Shown here: one piece after another, positions 47,791-59,457 of the stretch
Layout: each line of letters opens with the position of its first letter
Position numbering within the stretch: position 1 is the stretch's first letter
NCBI GenBank assembly: GCA_008638375.1
Contig: CM018033.1
Location: 12,061,880-12,125,879 of the forward strand
Reading direction: 5' to 3'
Source of the DNA: Nyssa sinensis
Lineage: Eukaryota > Streptophyta > Magnoliopsida > Cornales > Nyssaceae
Length of the DNA: 64,000 nt
Notes under the pieces: generated by a model
What the model was told of the DNA's origin: nothing
The model's input: the letters and a program-made list of their open reading frames with translations, nothing else
The model's database searches: none
Position numbers and translations under genes: made by a program

Positions 47791-48684
47791 ATGGATCATG
47801 TTCATGGAAATGCTTACACCAATCCTCACTGGAAGGGTGTAAGTAAAACTTCTCTCTTCAATACCCACTCTCTCTACACACACACACATATACATATATA
47901 CGAGGGCTAGTTTGGTGACTTCATATACTTATAATTTTTCTATTTTCGACAGGATTACTCTTTCATAAAAGATCCCGATTTTCCAGGATCATTTAGAATC
48001 CCCGCTAGAGCATTAAACATCATATGGGGAAACGATCCCCGTTATTGGCAATGGATGAACCCTACAGAAGAGGAAACCCGGTGAGTAAGATTTATGTATC
48101 TATACATATATATATGGGACAATGCCAACTTATATAACCATGCTAAACACACATGCCCACACGCACACACACCCAGGTACATATGTTTCTATCATGAACA
48201 TATTTCTCTTCCCAGATGTCTACATAATTTTAGAACAAAAACTCATCTTTCTTAGGATATATATAGATTCAAAGGGTTTGAAGGAGCTAAAGCTGAAGTT
48301 GCAGTGCTGTTGCAAGTGAACTGGCTTGAGGTCAAAGGGACAATGGACCTCTCACTGTTGAAGGATACCAGAAAAACAGCATACACAATACACTATATGA
48401 TTAAGTTCAGGGTTGATGCATTCGGGTGGCACTCTGCTCCGGTGAAGTTCAAGGTGAGAGTCAATGGAGAAGAAACGGAGGACAGCATGACAGTGGAGCC
48501 CTACCGGGTGAAACATGATGTGTGGCAAGAAGTCCACGGCGGACAATTCACAATCTCAAACAACACTGATGTTGGAAATGGAAGTGTTGAGTTTGGGATG
48601 TTTGAAGTTGAGAGTGACTGGTGGAAGGGTGGCATGGTTCTTGGTGGTGTTCTAATTAAGCCAAAGCTGCAGATTGAGCAATAG
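47791..48684 (+). CDS. PHLOEM PROTEIN 2-like (PP2-A type) gene 1, three exons
   Basis: Exons 47791-47838, 47953-48080 and 48267-48684 give a 197-residue protein. Donors are GGT|GTAAGT and CCCG|GTGAGT; acceptors are TCGACAG|GATTAC and ATATATAG|ATTCAAAG, which restores the frame. The protein has the PP2 layout: IWGNDPRYWQWM (30s to 40s), then VAVLLQVNWLEVKG, a central beta-rich region, VEPYRVKHDVWQEVHGGQF, and the end VEFGMFEVESDWWKGGMVLG with VLIKPK. PP2 proteins are phloem lectin-like proteins that bind chitin-type or N-glycan sugars and travel in sieve tubes. Length fits the short PP2-A9/A10-like group. There is no signal peptide. It appears intact and has a different N-terminus from genes 2 and 3, so it is not part of the tandem duplication. 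Confidence 0.88.
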
Positions 48685-48990
48685 GGTTTTAATTTGTTGA
48701 AGAAGATATTGGGGTTGATACTGTCTGTAGGTTGCAAGCTTCTACATGGGGTGTGTGCTGGTTTCATTATATACAAAAAGTTGTATGCATGTATTAATTA
48801 ACTCCTATATTAATTATTAAAGTTTTACGAGAGATCAAGAACTGATTGTCTCTTGCATGCATGCATGTTTTGTATGCATGGTCATGGTGTAACTATATGA
48901 ATCTATTTTTGTACCACATGCAGCAATCGGATGCCTAGTTTTGTACACTGTTAATTTGATGGTACGGAATCTGAAAACTCCAAGGAGTAA

Positions 48991-49027
<37 letters not shown>
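48685..49027 (+). other. 3' flank of PP2 gene 1 and TA microsatellite
   Basis: Probable 3' UTR and spacer; ends with a TA run (about 48996-49027) that is the insertion site of copy E. Nothing else seen. Confidence 0.55.
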
Positions 49028-49030
<3 letters not shown>

Positions 49031-50857
49031 AATATCCCGACTCTGATTAATTTATAATTAGTTTGTTAATTATTAATTAGAAACAACATAAAGAATAATT
49101 AAGAAAATTAATGAGAATTTCTCGATAGTTATGATAGACCAGCAAAATAATTAAATACATCAAGAGTGGAAGGATATAATACCCCAAACCTAGTTTACTG
49201 ATTAATTAATGTAATGATGTCTTCTTGAAATTTAATGCATTAATATAGTCATCTTAGTCTCATTTTAACACTATAAAAAATTCGAATTAGCAAACTACGA
49301 AGATCACAAGGAAAGAATAAATGATGCAAGGCTTTGAACCTCGAAGCCAACCCAAGTAGAAAATGACCAGAAGAAATCGTTTCATAAAAATAGTAATAGA
49401 AAAGAAAATAGAAGGGAAAAAACCAAAATGATAAATTGTGCGTACCAAACGAGGCATAAGCATAAAATGGGAGAAAATAACCAAAAGTGAGGCCAAGGGG
49501 TTTTGAACCCTTGACCCAAATGAGTAAAGACTTAATACCCAAAAGTTACTAAATGAGCTGCCAGCACTTTTACACTTAAACATACAACCAATATGTATAT
49601 AAACCTTAGTTAGCTAAGCCCACTTCCCAAATTGGCCAATGGTCATTCATGCAACACCTCATCTTCTACTAACACCCTCCACCTCAGCACACGTTAGCCC
49701 ATCATTGGCCACCATCTCAGCACACCTCATCCCTATTATACATATATATATGTGTGTGTGTGTGTATAGATATATTATATATACAGGCCCAAGGTTTTAA
49801 AATTAGCTTTATGTGAGAAACACCTCAAGGCCTCCATGTACATGTGTGTGTGCTGCATATTCACAGCGTGAGTGGTGTTGTGGGTGCGTGAGAGGCAGTG
49901 TGTGAGTGAAAGGGTGTGTGCATGTGTATGTGTGTTTACATGAAGACTTAAAACTAGATGATAAAGGGAAAGAGGTTGTGACAGTATTGAAGGAGCCCTA
50001 AGGGGATTAGGACTGAGCCAATAAAGGAGGAAGCTCACTGTTAAGAGGTATAACCATGAAACCCCTTGGATTCCAATTTTTTCTTTCTTTTCAAAAACCA
50101 TCACATACACACATTGTTTTAGAATGGTATAAGGACATGCATGGGGATTGAACCCAACCTCTGAACTAGACTTCTAACCCCAGGAAACCCAAGGGAAGCT
50201 CTAAAATTTGAAGTTGCAGGTTTCGAGTTTAGAACCCAACCTCTGAACCAGACTTCTAACCCCAATTTTTAGAATGGGGATTGAACCCCCAAGTCGTGAC
50301 AGGTCATGTTGGGCCAAACCTCACTAGATTTGGTTGTGAAATGAGGCTTTACGAACCATTTGCAGGTCTAAGCCATCTAACTCACTGTAGCCCTTTGAGC
50401 TAAATTCAAGCTCTCAAATGAATGCCAAAGCATTGCCTGAACACCTAGTAACTCATATCACCCAAAAACAGAGGAGAAATCGACCCCAAATTGTACGAAA
50501 TAGAAATTTGAGAAAACAGTGGACTAGGGCAAAGTGTCGTGGGGGCTTGGGGGACGACGATGAACAGGGGATTGCAAATGACTGTTGTTTAAAATAGTCT
50601 TGGCCACACGACGCCGTTTTAAACTATGAGATATTACATTAAGACCTAAACTGCGCCGTTTTGCAGTTAGAGCATTAAGTAGAACGACGTCGTTGGTTTT
50701 GCTTTCGTGTTTTTAAAACAATACTGATATCGGTCTATTTGGTTACAAGTGAAGGCCATGGATTCGATATCCCTGTTTGGAATGAGGATAACCTATCCTC
50801 AAATCGACCCACTGTTCACCGTTTGGATCTGGAAACATTTGAAAAATAAAAGGGGTT

Positions 50858-50947
50858 GCCGCCCCTAGGACTCGAACCTAAACCAATGCGCGTGCGTGAA
50901 ACTAAAGTCTAACGTGTGGACCACTGTGCCACTGAGGCACATGTGGT
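50858..50947 (-). other. tRNA-like module in copy E
   Basis: Minus strand: CCTCAGTGGCACAGTGGTCC (A-box-like), about 45 bp, then TTAGGTTCGAGTCCTAGGGG (B-box-like, a perfect GGTTCGANTCC). Same relative orientation as in copy F, and repeated in unit 2 at 59818-59906. It is better read as a SINE-like or tRNA-derived module than a tRNA gene: no matching acceptor stem. Confidence 0.5.
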
Positions 50948-51430
50948 TTATTTCGGACCAATATATAGATAATACATATTATTAATATTAAATTAATTAA
51001 TTAATTTAAAGATAAAAAAATAACCCGACATTTAAATTTAACAAATGAATAGTGTATTTTGTCTATGTTGGACATTCTGGACCCAATGGTAGGATCCATT
51101 TTGTGAATCGGGGTTCCAAAAAATTAAGTCATATAAAATGTAAAATTACTATTTTGCCATTGGAGATACCCAAAGCCAAATGAGTGGCTGTTAAAGCCTA
51201 GATTTATTTTGTTAGAAGTCCCGGACTCAATGGTGGAGTCCATTTACCCAAATATAATATTCTGAAAATCGATGAGTAAATTAACAACTCAAAAAAATGC
51301 TAAATGATACCCGGGAGAGTTGAATAATTAAAGTAGAACACACGAGCATTAGAATCAACCTAGACAATTAAGGGCAATGAATTATTAATAAATCGAAATT
51401 GACCATAATAATTAATTTGCTGGTTTATAG

Positions 51431-52425
51431 GAACCTCCAAAGGAAAAGAAAAGGAAACTTGAGATTGTGGAACCGCTTGTAATAGTTTTGAGGTAAGTAA
51501 CTCCTATGCTTTAATATGGGTTATTCCTAGCCAAGTCACATTTATTTTCAAATGCTGCCAAAACTTGTACTCTATTTCCTACCTAATGAACTTGATTTCT
51601 CCAGTTTGATGCCAATCGAACTTATGATTATTTGTTTTTGCTTGTACTTTGGATTCGATTTGCTTGCCTATATGATTTTAAGAACTTGAATTACCAATAC
51701 TTGAGAAAAACTGTGCCTTCATTTGTACCATGCCATGCCATGATCTTGTGATATAACTTATTGTTGGAGATCTTGTTTGTTCCACACACTTTATGTCTCG
51801 TTGAATGACATTTTGGTTGTTTCATACGATTGTACATCCCGTGTGAAATTTTGATGATCATGATATTTTGTAAGTGTCTGGGGTTATGCTCAGTCAAAAT
51901 GGCCCATCTATTCACAGATTGCGTGGTGGACCCTTTGGGGTCGTTTGTGTCCTTCGGGGACTTGAGGTGAAAGAGCTCTAGCGCTATTCAGTAAGCTCAA
52001 GAGAGAGGCGGACCTGAATGTACGTTTCTAGGGGTATGCCTGGCTCCGGTTGGTTTACTCATCTGTAGTATTAGAACTCGATAGTGATAATTTTTCTATT
52101 TGTTGGATGATCATATTATATGCCCTGTGAATGATCATAAAATTGCAAGCATGAAACACTTTTGATTGGCTAACGTATTGTTTGTGGCAGCGAGTCATCA
52201 TGTTAGGCTAGATCCCTTTTTGGGATGATTTTATCATCACTTTCTTGTATCATATTGTGGGAAAATCTTTTTGGACCCTCGGGTCATTATTGTTATTTCT
52301 TGGTGACTGGCTATATGATATCTTTTTCTTTTATATTCTTGTGATCTAACCCTGACCCATGGCAAAGCTAGGACTTTACTTACTGAGTTAAGTTAGCTCA
52401 CTCCTTACTTATGACCATTTTTCAG
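51431..52425 (+). other. Exon-like segment and intron signals, copy E
   Basis: GGTTTATAG|GAACCTCC at 51430/51431 to GTTTTGAG|GTAAGTAAC at 51492/51493 (62 nt, purine-rich). Acceptor CATTTTTCAG|GTGGCC at 52425/52426; interval 933 nt; last segment 430 nt. Confidence 0.55.
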
Positions 52426-52855
52426 GTGGCCCTATGAGGGATGAAATGAAATGAGATAACTAGTGGAGCTAATGAAGCCTAAGTGATTAAAACTGATGAT
52501 ATAAACTCCAAGTCAAAGTTGACCACAGTACTCTGTAAGGTTAAGTTCAAAATCGTGTATTATGATGTTGCATTATTAGTGATGAGGTTAGCCTAGTATG
52601 TTGGATTATCATGATTAAATTGTACTTGGAGATATTCTGATTGTTGGTCATTGAAGATGAGCTTTCGATCAGGTAAATTGTATTGGTGTAACTTCCGCTT
52701 TAAGTAATTCAGTGATATGTGATTCATGTTGTTAAAAAAAAAAAAGAGAGATTTTATCACTCTTTTACAGTTCATCTGATTTAGTACGGCTTGTCCGAGT
52801 GGCAGTATCGGTCACCGACCCCTAATCCACGTAGGGTGGGTTTCGGGTCGTGACA

Positions 52856-54540
52856 TATATGCTACCTAAACACATCTTAATTAATTGGGTGAATTTCACC
52901 AAGGAAAATGATTGGTACACCAGTTTGGTATATCGGATGATGTGTCAATAGTTTTTTGTAATTAATAGATGTGTTTGGTGTTAAGGAATATAATCATCCT
53001 AACTAGGATCAGTAAGGCACCAAATCAAACAAGAAACAAATCTAAAATTACACGCACACACAAAAATACAAAGATTTATGTGGTTCACCCCAGAATAAGA
53101 CTACGCACACAGTTTCTGCGGTTTCACTATGATTTGAAAGCGTTAGAAGTTATAATAAGATACTGGGCTCCTCAACTATAAATACATAAAATTAAGACAA
53201 TAGGGAAATAAGTTAGATCGTATATAGTACTTATCAAAATCCACACTATCCAACATTTGGTCTTTTTATTTAAATTTTAAAGAAAAATTATAATGAATAA
53301 TAACATCCAATAAACTAATTCGGTATAAGTAACATTACTCTTTCACCAATATTGGTAATTAATACATGCAGAAGGAAGGAAGGAAGGAAGGAAGAGAATT
53401 GATTCAATCGAAGAACATATATAATAATGCAAAGCCGCATCCACATTGTTCTTATCACAAAAGAATAAAAATAAAAGATAAAAGAAGCTAAAATAAGTCA
53501 AGATGCTAAATTGGTGGCCTAACAAATATGTTACTATATGAGACTGATGTGAATTTATTCTTCAAAAAGAAGTCTGTATTCTGCAACATCTGATGTGAAT
53601 TTATTTTTATTTTTATTTTTTTTTTTAAAATATATCTTTACATGCTTGTTGATTCGACTTTGTGTAAGAAAATAATTAATATTAATATAGGAAATCAGTC
53701 TCTGAATAATATTAATGTAATGGTCCAACCATTTGTAAACGTCTGTGAATATTATTCATCAAAATTTATCTCCAACCATTACAATCCAGAATTATATAGG
53801 AAATCTCTGCAATCACATGATTAATAAAATAGAATTAATGTAATTATTACGAAATAGGAAACTAACCGAAATTGACTAAATTTTAAATTGCATAACAAAA
53901 GTGAATTTTCAGCTCACATTTAAGAATTGAAAAAATTATTCAATGATTAAAGCACAATGGTCCTTAACGGTCAGATGATAAGCCACATGTTTATTTACAA
54001 TATACTGTTATACCTTGGGGCAAGGACCGCCAAATAATTAAGTCTTCTAGCAGGCGCCTTTTGACGATCTCGAGTTGTCAGTCCTCCGTTATGTGTATTG
54101 CATCACAATCCATATAAAAATTTGAAGGGGTCGATGGGAGGAGCAATTTTGATTATTTGATAATAATTTTTAATTGAAGTACAAAAAATGGTTTTTTCAC
54201 AAATTCTTTGATAATAATGATGGAAAAATAAGAAGAAAAGTAGGAGGGGACAATACTGTCTCCAAGCACAACTTTTTCAAAGATAAACACATGAGATGCC
54301 TTATCCCCTGCATGCGGTTTACGGGAATATAAACTTTTGCAACCATTTCTGCCACAGATTTAAAACAACCTCACACTCACACGCGCTCTTAAGCTCGTGC
54401 TTTAGCAGTTGATAGTTTCATCATTAACTGATCCATCTTAAGATTGCTGCTGGAGCCTCGAGTACTACTACTTGAGAACCTTATAAATTTAAGTAGTAGG
54501 GTATTTGGCATCAGTAGAGGCACGGATAGAAATGACCTGA
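52856..54540. other. Spacer upstream of PP2 gene 2
   Basis: AT-rich. A GATTTATGTGGTTCACCCC phrase with ACTACGCACACAG at 53072-53110 looks repeat-derived and recurs in unit 2 at 62032. A GAAG microsatellite is at 53371-53394. About 500 bp (roughly 53600-54118) is absent from unit 2. No gene seen. Confidence 0.5.
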
Positions 54541-54557
54541 CTTGACCCCTGCCATCC

Positions 54558-54565
54558 TATAAAAA
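54558..54565 (+). promoter_or_regulatory. TATA box of PP2 gene 2
   Basis: TATAAAAA, 45 bp before the ATG, conserved at identical spacing before gene 3 (63376). The short distance implies a very short 5' UTR. Confidence 0.55.
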
Positions 54566-54602
54566 CAGGATTTCTATGGAATGGTAGATTATGATGAGAT
54601 AG

Positions 54603-55823
54603 ATGGGGTCAGGTTTGTCACAAGATGAGGCGACTTCACAGACTAGTGAAGAACCCAGGAAGACAAACATTACTGAGACTCAGACTCAGACCACCACACA
54701 ACAGATTCTGCTCCCTCATAACTATGACGACATTGTGAAGGATGCTGATTCACCAATTGACAACTCCTCTGTAGATAAGCTATATGATCAGCTCTATGCT
54801 GGAGTGTTCTTGAACCGAAAGAGGAAGGCAAGTCCCATTGTGGTCTTCATATCCATACCAACAGCCTCAGATTCAAATGAAACATTCAACACAATCATTG
54901 TCATATCATCACTATCATTGCTACTGTTATCATCACTAGCTACTTTTATTATCATTGCTATTCATTGTTAACAGATTAATTTTCTCATTTACACAGAAGT
55001 ATTGGGTTGAAAGGAAGTCCAACAACAACTGCTTCATGTTGTTTGCAAGGGATCTCTTAATCACTTGGTCTGGTGACTATCGTTTCTGGCACTGGCCCTA
55101 CCTAAACGAAACAAGGTAAATTACAAGGAAGGTTTAATTCATACTAAACACCAGGGAATGTTAAGAACAGAACCTGAAAAGAAAAACACCTGCCTTCCTA
55201 GGTTTATGCCAAAAAGCCTGGAGATCGAGATTTTGAATTTTTTATCCATATAATGGAGTTTGATGAGATGACCCAAGGGCCCAGGCTATGTTAGATTGCC
55301 GGGAAATGGCTCTGCAATCAAAATTTGAATCCTAGGAATTGGCATTCCCATAACTTCCAAGTCTTGTAACTGAATGAACTCACTGGCATTTCTTCTGTGT
55401 AGTGAATTAACTAGATACAGTTAGATTCCTAATGATTAATTTTGGTTTTGCAGTGATGTGTTAATTGATGTTGCTGAATTGCTAGATGTTTGCTGGCTTG
55501 AAGTTCATGGAAAATTTCAGACACTAAAGCTCTCCCAGGGAATCATGTATGATGCGGTATTTGTGGTGATGCTGAAAGATCCTGCTTATGGGTGGGAAGT
55601 TCCTGTGAACCTTAGACTAACTCTCCCAGATGGAAGCACACAAGAACACAAAGAAAACTTGATGGAAAAGCCAAGAGGGCGATGGATAGAGATCCCGGTG
55701 GGTGAGTTTAGGACAACAGCAGAGAAGGTTGGAGAGATTGAAATCTCGTTGTATGAATATGAAGGTGGCAAGTGGAAGAGAGGGCTTGTCATCAAAGGTG
55801 TTTCCATTAGGCCGAAAACATGA
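54603..55823 (+). CDS. PHLOEM PROTEIN 2-like A1-type gene 2, three exons
   Basis: Exons 54603-54827, 54997-55115 and 55454-55823 encode 237 residues, close to the ~246 of known PP2-A1. Residues 1-50 are a polar, threonine/glutamine-rich tail; LYAGVFLNRKRKKYWVERKS spans exons 1 and 2; ARDLLITWSGDYRFWHWPYL is the WxxD/RYW-type PP2 block; exon 3 has VAELLDVCWLEVHGKF, a beta-rich core, and the closing EISLYEYEGGKWKRGLVIKG. It is expected to be a soluble phloem lectin of companion cells and sieve elements. Intron 1 must use a GC donor (AAG|GCAAGT): the nearby GT would break the frame. Intron 2 is GT-AG. No stops or frameshifts. Confidence 0.9.
54828..54996 (+). other. GC-AG intron with an open hydrophobic frame
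   Basis: 169-nt intron with donor GCAAGT and acceptor ACACAG. Reading on from exon 1 gives 47 further codons to TAA at 54969-54971, including a run of about 25 hydrophobic residues (SLSLLLLSSLATFIIIAI). Retention would therefore yield a 122-residue protein with a C-terminal membrane segment. Confidence 0.5.
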
Positions 55824-57846
55824 AATTTTACAGTATTCATAACTAGCAGGGTGAGATGATTCATGATTGTCCAAAACAATTGCCTTCATCTCATTCATTC
55901 TGTAATCAAGCTCAAAGCTTACAGATGCAACACAAACTATATCATAGAACTTTACTTTTTTTTTTTTCTCCATTTCATTATGTCGTACAAAGTTCATGAT
56001 GTAGAACTCCTTTAATTCATATAAACACTGTTTAAAAATTGTTTATTTTTAAGCTTATTCTATTTTTTTTCTAAAAAAACTAAGCATGTATTTAGGATTA
56101 CATTGTCACCTGAGAATCGTGGGACTAATCTAACGAAATACCAAAGCTGCTTTGAGCAGTGTCTCTATAATTATAAGGTGGCGATTGGTAACTTTATTTT
56201 TTTATTTCAAAAAAAGAAATATTTTTCTATGTAAAATGAAAATAGAAAGTGTTTTGTTTTCTATCCTTTTGCTTCGGTTTAGGTTTAAAAACTTTGACGA
56301 AAAACAAAAAAAGGGTCATGAATGCAAATGCATAAACTGAAAAAAAATTACTTTAATACAAGTACATAAATTTAATAAAAAATATCTAAACAAGTTAATG
56401 TACTGATTAACACATAAATACATAATACTTGGATACCCAAAACCAAAATTTGGGACAAGCTTGGTCTTCTCCATCATCATCAATGATATCACCACCCACT
56501 GCCCCCACTAATAGTGCTCTTAGGGATAATAACATATTACTCACCTTTTTGTATTGAATTTTCAATCACTGTTTTTCACAATCGACTCAATGTGAACTTT
56601 ATATTACAAAGGTCAACGAAATTAAGAAAACATCAGCTAATTTTGATAGAAGGGACAGAATATTCTCACCCACTTCCCCTTCTTCATCTTCTCCAAACCT
56701 AACCCTAATCCTAGGCTCACTGCTGGACTTTTTTGGCCCCCATCCCCACCATTTTTATTTTTATTTTTCCTCCTATCTTCCCCACATCTTCTCCCACAAC
56801 GACAACCAGCACCATTATTCTTTTCTCTTCATCGTTCTGTTAAAATCTGCTAGGACATCCACCATTAACGAATCAAATCACAGCCTGTCACTGTTGCCAT
56901 TACTGCTTATCACCTCCTTCTGACCATTAATGATGATGACCATGATAGTTTTGATAGCGTGGAAGTGATGGTGGTGGCTATAGGGCTGGACATCACCTAT
57001 GGCCGGCAATATGGGAGTGGTGCACGCCACACCTTGTAACAACCCCCTTCTTCTTCTTCTTCTTCTTTCCATTTTTATTCACTCAAACAAAACCCTAGTT
57101 CTTAGTGCAAGTCAGAGCATGCACCTACTGCATCTAGCCACCATTCGCACCACCCATGATCAACAATAATGTCCTCGTTTCTCTCTTTTCTTTCTATTTT
57201 TTCTTTTATTTTCTCATTTTTCTTTGTCATCGCACCTTCATCTTTCTACTTTGTTTTCCTTTGTCATCATACTTTCATCTTTCACTTTCCTCTCTTTTTT
57301 TTGAAAATTTCACTGGACATCGTCAAAATCCAAGGCCCTTCTTTTCCTTGCGACAGTTGTTTTTCTCTTTTATTTTTTATCCTGTTTTCCGCAATTTTTT
57401 TATTTTCCTACCTTCTTTCTTTCATTTTCCTTTCTCCTTTTGGCCAGAATCCATGGAGGTCGCTACTGAGGAGGGGGCTAGGTTAGTGGAGCCGACAAAG
57501 GATGAATAGGTTAGACTTGGGGCTTGCAAAAGAGAATATGAAGAGAAGAGAGAGAGAGAGAGAGAGAGTGGGGGAATAGGGTTTTTTTTTTCTTAAGAAC
57601 AAATTTGTCATGAACCTTTATTAGATTTATTACATAAAATAGATATAAAACCCATATCCAAAAAGTAATTGATATGTAATCATCCCTTATTATTACCATC
57701 AATGCCATCCTCCTAGTATGATATACAAGCAAAATAAGATATACAAAGAAACCAACCAGCTCTAGCTTAGCTGATATCTCATCTACCTTCGCATATGAGA
57801 GGGTTCAAGTCTCCTTGGGGGTAAAGTATGTGTGTGATTTAATCAT

Positions 57847-57849
<3 letters not shown>

Positions 57850-57896
<47 letters not shown>

Positions 57897-57910
57897 GCAC
57901 ACACACACAT
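57850..57910. repeat. TA/CA compound microsatellite
   Basis: Uninterrupted TA run followed by a CA run. Confidence 0.9.
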
Positions 57911-58554
57911 ATACATATATATTAGGACAAATCCAGTGCACGAGGACCCCTCCAAAACACTAGATTTCAGACCAAATGTATTAAAATTTAAAAACCAATC
58001 AACCTAGCAGGCACTGGATTGTTGGACCATTGCCCCCCATTCATAGGAAAATTTAGCACCTAATTTTCCCTCGAGGATCATAGATATGAAATTGATTTGA
58101 CGAAAAATCATATGTAAAATTTTTTTTACAAAAATAAAAGGCCACGGCTCATCAGAACAAATTTGGTATTCACCAGGAAAAGTAGGGTAAAAAAAAAAAA
58201 AAAACAGAACCTTTGTCCCTAGAATCAAATATATAAAGACAATAATCTGGCAATAAGAAGGATATGACAGATTGAGTCGAGAAGAATGGAAGTTTCTGAT
58301 CTGTGTTTTAGAAACACACGGGATCTGAATGATACTCAATCTAGGTGAGATTGGTATAAAATGGTCGAGGAGAAAGAAAAAAACCTCCTCTTAGAGAGAG
58401 AGGATATGTGAAACATCTGTTTGTTGAAGGAATAAAACCTGTAGAGTTAATATGAGGATAAGAATGGATGATGCAACTTCTCACTTTATGATCATCTCAC
58501 AGGTTGAACTGTTAAGGTAGATGGTTCAATTGTTAAACCATGACTCCTACGGTA

Positions 58555-58579
58555 CCCCCCCCCCCCCCCCCCCCCCCCC
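58555..58579. repeat. Poly-C homopolymer
   Basis: A run of more than 20 C at the end of an otherwise AT-rich stretch; length is likely unreliable in assembly. Confidence 0.85.
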
Positions 58580-58932
58580 TCCTCTCCTCTCTCTTAACAG
58601 CTCAACAAAAATTCTGAATATAAAAAAATTGGTGTAGAATTAGGCATATAGCACATTTGGAATGCATCTTCCCCTCTTTCAATGTACATGTTCATCTATG
58701 TATATGTAAATGTGTAAATTCAACAATGTGCCTCTGGTTGTGCATAATGATATGTGAATAAATAATATAAACTGATAAAAAAAAGTAGCAATCAATAAAA
58801 CCATTTTTCTTTAGAAAATTTTCAAAAACTAATTAAGGGTAGAATAGAATAAATACAAATCAGCACCAGATTGCTATAGAGATCCTTCGTAGACACATCA
58901 GGAAAAAGAAAAGGAAAAAAAACCTGGGGCAT

Positions 58933-59088
58933 TCAAAGTTCTGTGTGGTTATTTTCTGGTTTATACCAAAATGAAAAATCAATCCCTTTGTTCTTCAGCT
59001 TCTCTGTAGCCGGACCAATTCTCTCCAAAAACTGCATTTCACGAGGAACAACATCAAGGGGTTTGGATAACACCAGCTGATAATAGCC
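58933..59088 (-). pseudogene. Possible C-terminal exon of an unidentified host gene
   Basis: Minus strand, from an acceptor-like TTTAG|GC at 59088, a 51-codon frame reads YYQLVLSKPLDVVPREMQF, then LERIGPATEKLKNKGIDFSF and WYKPENNHTEL, ending in TGA at 58935-58933. Composition is that of a real soluble protein, unlike the surrounding low-complexity frames. I cannot name the family and see no upstream exon before the duplication border at 59457, so it may be an orphan exon or gene remnant. Confidence 0.35.
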
Positions 59089-59457
59089 TAAATCTTTTGT
59101 TATACTTATTTTTAGGCATTTTTTAACACAATTAAGGCATAATACGCTCAGTCAGATCAGTTGATTGACACTCACTACTATAAGTAGATAGAGTACAGTT
59201 GTCTTAAACAAATGGTAAGTTGTGACAAGAAGGGCCCAATGCTACCTCTTGAGCAGGGAGGGCAGAAAAGAAGAATTTGAATTCAAAGGGAGGCCCAATC
59301 ATGAGTACTATACATTTAATAGACTATTTGGCTTCAAAACACACATTTCAGTAGAAGGATAGCGTATTTATTTGATAATACTTGCAGATATAATTGCATA
59401 TATATTGGATGATATTTATGCTCACTCCTCATTCTACCAGAAGTTATAGCTCCCTAA
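59089..59457. other. Spacer before duplication unit 2
   Basis: AT-rich, no gene seen. Similarity with unit 1 starts at its right end. Confidence 0.5.

Larger units (their letters stand above)
49028..52855 (+). mobile_element. Non-coding TG...CA element, copy E (3828 bp)
   Basis: TGTAATATCCCGACTC at 49028 to GGGTTTCGGGTCGTGACA at 52855, flanked by TATAT on both sides (weak evidence because the site is a TA repeat). Contains an imperfect 75-bp tandem duplication (about 50145 and 50225, with ACCCAACCTCTGAAC), an antisense tRNA-like module, subrepeats at about 51073 and 51222, exon-like segment 51431-51492 and acceptor 52425. From about 50490 onward it is part of the tandem duplication. No coding. 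Confidence 0.87.
55824..58930. other. Spacer after PP2 gene 2
   Basis: AT- and T-rich DNA without a recognisable gene. Contains poly-T/A runs, a CTT run (57047-57067), a GA run (57551-57568), a TA run with adjoining CA (57850-57910) and a poly-C run (about 58555-58579). Open frames are short and low-complexity. Confidence 0.55.
50490..59457 (+). repeat. Tandem duplication, unit 1
   Basis: Similarity to unit 2 begins near 50490 (GAAATAGAAATTT then AAAACAGTGGACTAGGGC) with an offset of 8967 bp. It persists with a few percent substitutions and several indels through the rest of copy E, the spacer, and the PP2 gene to the window end. Unit 1 holds PP2 gene 2 and about 3.6 kb of following spacer. 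Confidence 0.88.

Noticed and set aside
48352..48776. Minus-strand open frames over PP2 gene 1 exon 3
   Set aside because: Antisense shadows of the PP2 coding exon.
50858..50947. tRNA gene
   Set aside because: A- and B-box-like sequences are present but I find no acceptor stem or proper anticodon arm, so it is listed as a tRNA-like module.
14412..52855. Elements A-I as DNA transposons with terminal inverted repeats
   Set aside because: The ends are only loosely inverted, begin TG and end CA, and give 5-bp duplications, which fits LTRs better than TIR transposons; kept as an open alternative only in the sense of an unusual LTR-like unit.
54828..54833. GT donor four bases downstream (GCAA|GTCC) for PP2 intron 1
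   Set aside because: Using it with the ACACAG acceptor shifts exon 2 out of frame; the GC donor gives the expected RKRKKYW.
57156..57509. 117-codon open frame, F/S-rich
   Set aside because: Pyrimidine-rich tract translated as FFSFLFF repeats; no start context or exon signals.
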